Source of the DNA: Gymnopilus junonius
Lineage: Eukaryota > Basidiomycota > Agaricomycetes > Agaricales > Galerinaceae
Length of the DNA stretch: 11,895 nucleotides
Direction: 5' to 3'
NCBI GenBank assembly: GCA_015501075.1
Contig: JADNYJ010000832.1
Location: forward strand, 1 to 11,895
The notes under the pieces were generated by a model. The model searched no databases. It had not been told where the DNA came from and worked only from the letters and a program-made list of their open reading frames with translations. Each line of letters opens with the position of its first letter. Positions within the stretch are counted from its first letter, which is position 1. The position numbers and the translations under genes were made by a program. Below are positions 8,298 to 11,895 of this stretch, one piece after another.

Positions 8298-10330
8298 AAG
8301 CCTACATGCCACCAGCATCATGCGATAGCAGACTCCAAGAAGAGTGGTCCTGGTAAACATGTTCGGGGGTGCGGTGCTCATGCCTGCGCTCACCATGGTT
8401 GTTTTGCCCCAAGCAGTGTCATTGATTTCGACCTGGGCAAAAAGAAATGAATATGGACTACTCCAACAGCCAGGCAATGAAGACAACTCATATGGAAGAA
8501 ATAGATGAACTGCTCGACATTTACGATGTTAACTGTCAATATTGTGTCAAGTTTGCTCAACGATTCAAAGACCACAAATGATTGTCAAAGCATGATGGAC
8601 TAACAATTATATTTGCTATAGGTTTATTTCATGTCCATGGTCATAAAGAAGAGTGTCTTTACCACTTTGCAACTACCTACATTCCCGGGGTAGGAATAAT
8701 AGATGGGGAGATTCTTGAGACGCTTTGGGCTGTTCTGAATGAAACATCTAGGAGTACCTGTGGTGCAACAATGGTGCACCGAACTGAGATACTGGATGAC
8801 CATATGGGTGATTCTAACTGGAAGAAAATCATTAATATGGGTATGTGATATTTGTTTTTGTGTATTTACAATTTTTAATGTGGACTAGCTGCTACCATCT
8901 GTAAGAAATTTGGTCATGCAGTCACCGAACAAAAAGGCCAGCCTGGAATATTATGATGGTGTACATCAGTTATCTCCACAACATCTTCTTCCTGAGTGGG
9001 AAAAGGAAATCCAAGATGCCGAGGCTAAGGACATGAAGATGTTACCCATATGGATGTAATGCAGAGCAAGGTGGTCAAATGTAAGCATTTCTTTCTAGTT
9101 GTCAAAATTGACATTGAAGCTATTTACGGAAGCCTTGTCACGCAGTGAAATTGAGTTGAAGCTATCGGAGGCTGAATTGAAGCAGAAAGGAAAGACTGGT
9201 CAGGCTGCTTGCTATCGAAAGGGTTAAAGATTGGAAGAGACCCAGTATGAAATTTGTGTTCCTTCTTTTTGAGTATAACAGTTAACATATATAACTAGAC
9301 TTGAAGTGCGATCATTTGCGAGATCTTTTAGGTCGGCAGCGACTAACATCCCAGAAGCTTGATTTAGTCAATCGCCGAAGGCGTTTGCGAAAAAACAATT
9401 GAAGCTTTCACCAATAACAGCAATGGAATTTATCGAGGAGGACTTAGTGAACAGTATTTATGACCAGGATTCAGTCATAACTGATGATCTTGATCCTCAA
9501 GATGGAGATAAGGGCGAACCTGGAGCTCCGTCGATTTCAAAAGCGGACCCCGATGGACAAGTTCTTCCTTTCCCATCTCAAATTCCAGACGAATTTCTTT
9601 CATTGCTCGCCATGGAGCATCGAGCTAGCATTATTGCCCTGAGAGAGAAAGAGCTGGATATATGCAAAGGGCATGCCGAAGATTGCTTAGAAACTGTTCG
9701 GGGTGCCGTGATCCAACTTTCTTGGCAATTCAAGAACAGAGTCTGGCCAGCTGAAGGAATCGCTCAGAAAACAAGAGCCTGGGAAGGTGCAAACATTTTG
9801 GAAAAAGTATGCACACTACAGAGGAGGCTTTACAATCGGAATTGCCAAGTGTTATACACTCTCGGCCCCCGGATGGAGCTAGAGCTTCAATACCCATTAC
9901 TTACTAAGGACGACTGCTGAGTGAGTACTGCTGTAAGTGCTCCCAACAGTAGCGGACAGAGTTCAGACCGGTTGTCTTGGTTATGGAGTAACACCCGTTT
10001 GTCACCCAACACTGCAGACGATGACCTCTATTCTACAGAGTGTAAGTGTGAATAAAATTATGGTTCCAGCACTCACTCCGATTTATAGTTCTTCACTTGA
10101 ATTGGCTGCATGCACGAGCTCAGAAAAATAGATGGGCCGAAGAGTTGGAACTCACCAAACATGAAATGGAGTGGACCGTAAGATTTTACATGTACATGGC
10201 CACAACATGGCAAAGCAAAGTCGTCGGGACTCCGCAACTCAGCTATCATCCGGCCACGTGCATATGCAGAGAAACAAATAATATGTGGAATGAGCTTGGG
10301 CATGTCTCGGAAGCAATGTTCAAATTTAAA

Positions 10331-10516
10331 TACTGCATTTACATCTACGTGGAATCTTGTAGTAAATTACCTGCTGAAAATATGCAATTGACAGTTGCAC
10401 TAAAAAGCTTGAAATCCTTCTGTCCAATACACGGCATCCAGGACTGTACATCCGCATGACCAATCTGATGAGATTGGAACTGATAATGCTGTAAATCTAT
10501 CTTTCCCCATCCCACT
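10331..10516. other. Spacer between the KDZ C-terminus and the next gene
   Basis: The KDZ frame stays open to a TGA at 10457-10459, but the residues after about 10330 no longer resemble the family. The right terminus of the transposon or the promoter of the following gene should lie here or beyond. A pyrimidine-rich stretch (10498-10516) precedes the next start codon. Apart from the small palindrome at 10460-10477 I see no clear signal. Confidence 0.4.
10460..10477. repeat. Perfect short inverted repeat (7-bp stem, 4-nt loop)
   Basis: CCAATCT, GATG, AGATTGG forms an exact stem-loop in the spacer 40 bp before the start of the last gene. It also contains a CCAAT motif on each strand, which could bind a CCAAT-box (Hap/NF-Y type) complex upstream of a promoter. 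At this length chance is a real alternative. Confidence 0.4.
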
Positions 10517-11866
10517 ATGCCTCCCCATTCTCTCTTTGCTTTATTGCCTGATGACAAGTATCCTTCATCCTATGAAATACAAGAGGCAGAGGCCAAACTC
10601 AAGCTTCATGTTCATATGACTTGCATCCGAACAGCCTTGCATGTTATCATGACTGCAAACTTGGGTTACAAACTTTATAACTGGCGGCTCAATATGCAAG
10701 ATGAAGTTGTGAGTGCTAAAATTTCTTACTTTGGATAGCTTACACTAATAATGGGTAGGAGCAAGCATTGGCTCACATTGGATATTGCACCATCAATGGA
10801 TTTCATGTCCGAGTCCCATACCTACTGCAAGATCTTTGCAATATATTCTCTACAGACCCAGCTCATGGACCTGAAAATAATATGGTCCTGGGCGCCATCA
10901 ATTCTGAATCCAATGCGCGTGAAGACCAGGAACTGTTGGATTCTACCAACAAGTACTGTTATTGGTGGCTGGAGAAATATGCAGACACCCCCATGCTTCC
11001 GCAGGTGACTCGCCAACATACATTTAATCACTTCTACGAGTTTTACAATAATGTACATCGCAAAAATTTGTCTAACCATTCGGCCTCCGAGTCTGACACT
11101 TGTACCAGCTCATGTTTGGATCTGAGACTGGTGATTCCACTTACAGAGATAATTATCTTCATTATCTTGAGCTGGATGCCAATATTCCTGGTTTAGCTGA
11201 ATGACCATGTATCCCCCTTCCATGGTCTGAATCTACCCCACTATCTGGTGGAGTGTCTGGGTCTTGTGAATCTTGTGGTCCCCTCAGGGAAACCATCAAG
11301 TTGGTAATGGAATGCCTCTGAATTGCTCAGCAAAGTGTTGATGCACAAATACGGATTTACGAAGAAGTGGCAGCCATCTCCTCACTATGACTTGGAGCTT
11401 ACGAGCTCCTTGAAGCAGTTCATTCAAAGCATGGGATTCCTTTCCAGGACACCAAATGCCTCCCGGAAGAATATCGTGGTTGCATTCCTAGACATGATGC
11501 TCATGACGGGATTTTGAAAGCCATTGCCAGAAATGCTCGAAATTATGTCCAGTGGGATGGTGAAATGAAACCAAGACCCAAGCATTGCATTTACAACATT
11601 CGGTATGTACATCCAGACCAAGTGAACTCCGGCACTCCACCACCTGATTTGGGCTCTGAGGACAGTGGTAGCGGACCTACGTTAGTGCCCGACGATTTTC
11701 ACCCTGGAAGTTCTAATGAAAGTTCTGGATCTGATCAGTCTGCTAGGTCACTATTTGAAGACAAGGACATGGAAGATGAAGAAGACATGGTGATGGTGAG
11801 GAATATGGTGATGATAACTCGGACCAGGATGATAATGAAGATATCAATGAATTGGCTGTAGTTTAA
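10517..11866 (+). pseudogene. Unrecognised two- or multi-exon gene with acidic C-terminus, interrupted
   Basis: I cannot assign a family. The ATG at 10517 opens MPPHSLFALLPDDKYPSSYE. Exon 1 ends at 10708; intron 10709-10758 (GTGAGT, ACTAAT branch, GGTAG; 50 nt) joins in phase 0 to EQALAHIGYCTINGFHVRVP. The second exon continues with FSTDPAHGPENNMVLGAINS, YWWLEKYADTPMLPQ and, after a frame change near 11099, FGSETGDSTYRDNYLHYLEL. Then follow SCESCGPLRETIKLVMECL, YELLEAVHSKHGIPFQD, RNARNYVQWDGEMKPRPKHC and a Ser/Asp/Glu-rich tail. A further frame change near 11785 leads to the likely native end, DQDDNEDINELAVV, with stop TAA 11864-11866. Three TGA codons (11202, 11319, 11388) lie in one continuous frame, flanked by protein-like sequence. 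No membrane segment is convincing; the hydrophobic stretch in the unshifted frame (11140-11195) is an artefact of the wrong frame. It follows the KDZ remnant on the same strand. Confidence 0.65.
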
Positions 11867-11880
11867 GTATTTAGGGCCAA

Positions 11881-11886
11881 AATAAA
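11881..11886 (+). terminator. Possible polyadenylation signal AATAAA
   Basis: An exact AATAAA hexamer lies 15 bp after the TAA stop of the last gene. Fungal polyadenylation signals are loose and the match is short, so this is only suggestive. Confidence 0.35.
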
Positions 11887-11895
11887 TTTAGATGA

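Larger units (their letters stand above)
6359..10330 (+). mobile_element. Inactivated KDZ-superfamily DNA transposon, CxC2 subtype (transposase region; termini not found)
   Basis: The coding body of a Kyakuja-Dileera-Zisupton (KDZ) transposase is nearly complete, from the start (MSRHVQVVDSDSDDDP) to the C-terminal helix block (NWLHARAQKNRWAEELELTK). These elements are cut-and-paste DNA transposons with an RNase H-like transposase and are greatly expanded in mushroom genomes. The coordinates here cover only the transposase gene. The element must extend beyond them, perhaps to 5711-6358 on the left and past 10330 on the right. No terminal inverted repeat or target duplication was seen. The copy cannot encode a full protein, so any movement would depend on a transposase supplied elsewhere. 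Confidence 0.9.
6359..10330 (+). pseudogene. CxC2-KDZ transposase pseudogene with six introns
   Basis: Order of domains: acidic N-terminus; CxC2 cysteine cluster (about 6728-6945: CQSC, WHCRDC, LLCGLCC, then WNG...LYLGHNGLPCP); the GVHHL...C-x-C...GLFPASFD region with FTFNVL-FQL and KTSTYQYY (7200-7400); and the RNase H-like core. Candidate acidic residues of the core are D in ADGNFKADH (GAT 7754), D in IYDVNCQ (GAT 8525) and E in DGEILETLW (GAG 8708). CxC-type GCGAHACAHHGCFAPSSVID lies at 8344-8430. The C-terminal part holds DDHMGDSNWKK, QKLDLVNRRRRLRK, LSWLW and NWLHARAQKNRW. Introns: 7682-7726, 7902-8297, 8841-8888, 9081-9132, 9245-9298 and 10042-10088. In-frame TGAs are at 6857, 7470, 7488, 8579 and 9918; a TAA is at 9225. 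Frame changes lie near 7140, 8441, 8931, 9050, 9312, 9390 and 9415, with a compensated pair at about 10235-10285. The open frame runs on to a TGA at 10457, beyond the recognisable family C-terminus. Confidence 0.93.

Noticed and set aside
8159..8356. 65-codon plus-strand open frame in the swollen KDZ intron
   Set aside because: It spans the fold-back sequence and the acceptor site, and overlaps the true KPTCHQHHA frame in another phase; composition is not protein-like.
8253..8486. 77-codon minus-strand open frame
   Set aside because: It lies opposite the conserved CGAHACAHHGCF segment of the transposase.
1..11895. TET/JBP dioxygenase gene, which often accompanies KDZ elements
   Set aside because: None of the readable exons shows the expected iron-binding H-x-D ... 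H ... R pattern of that family.

Overview
The window looks like nuclear DNA of a mushroom-forming basidiomycete (Agaricomycetes). Three things point that way. There is a KDZ-class transposase carrying the CxC2 cysteine cluster. The introns are very short (about 45-65 nt), with GTRNGT-like donors and CTNA(C/T)-like branch sites. There are also several lineage-restricted, unnamed fungal proteins with acidic or basic low-complexity tails. I saw no tRNA, rRNA, CRISPR array or bacterial-style operon.

Layout: (1) 1-1242, minus strand, an unrecognised multi-exon gene that runs off the left edge. (2) 1461-3510, plus strand, a coiled-coil / lysine-rich / Zn2Cys6-like gene with in-frame stops and frame changes. 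(3) 3705-5710, minus strand, a broken copy of an unnamed Agaricomycete protein family that I recognise from its motif order (WTxxEK, NWFxNH, VPx, W-x2-RQ). (4) 6359 to about 10330, plus strand, a nearly full-length but inactivated CxC2-KDZ transposase with six recognisable introns. One intron is swollen to 396 nt by a fold-back, MITE-like sequence. (5) 10517-11866, plus strand, another unrecognised multi-exon gene with an acidic C-terminus, also broken. Units 1/2 and 3/4 are divergent; 2/3 are convergent.

Every gene is interrupted while most splice signals remain canonical, so the genes decayed without being reshuffled. In the frames I judged to be ancestral, nearly all premature stops are TGA. 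In one case a 90-bp tandem copy shows directly that CGA became TGA. This suggests C-to-T decay of methylated CpG or a RIP-like process in a silenced transposon island. Many frame changes lie beside A or C homopolymers, so some may be sequencing or assembly indels.

The KDZ element is the only unit with a confidently known role (DNA transposition). Whether its neighbours are passengers of one large element or independent multicopy genes cannot be decided here, because I found no terminal inverted repeats or target-site duplications.
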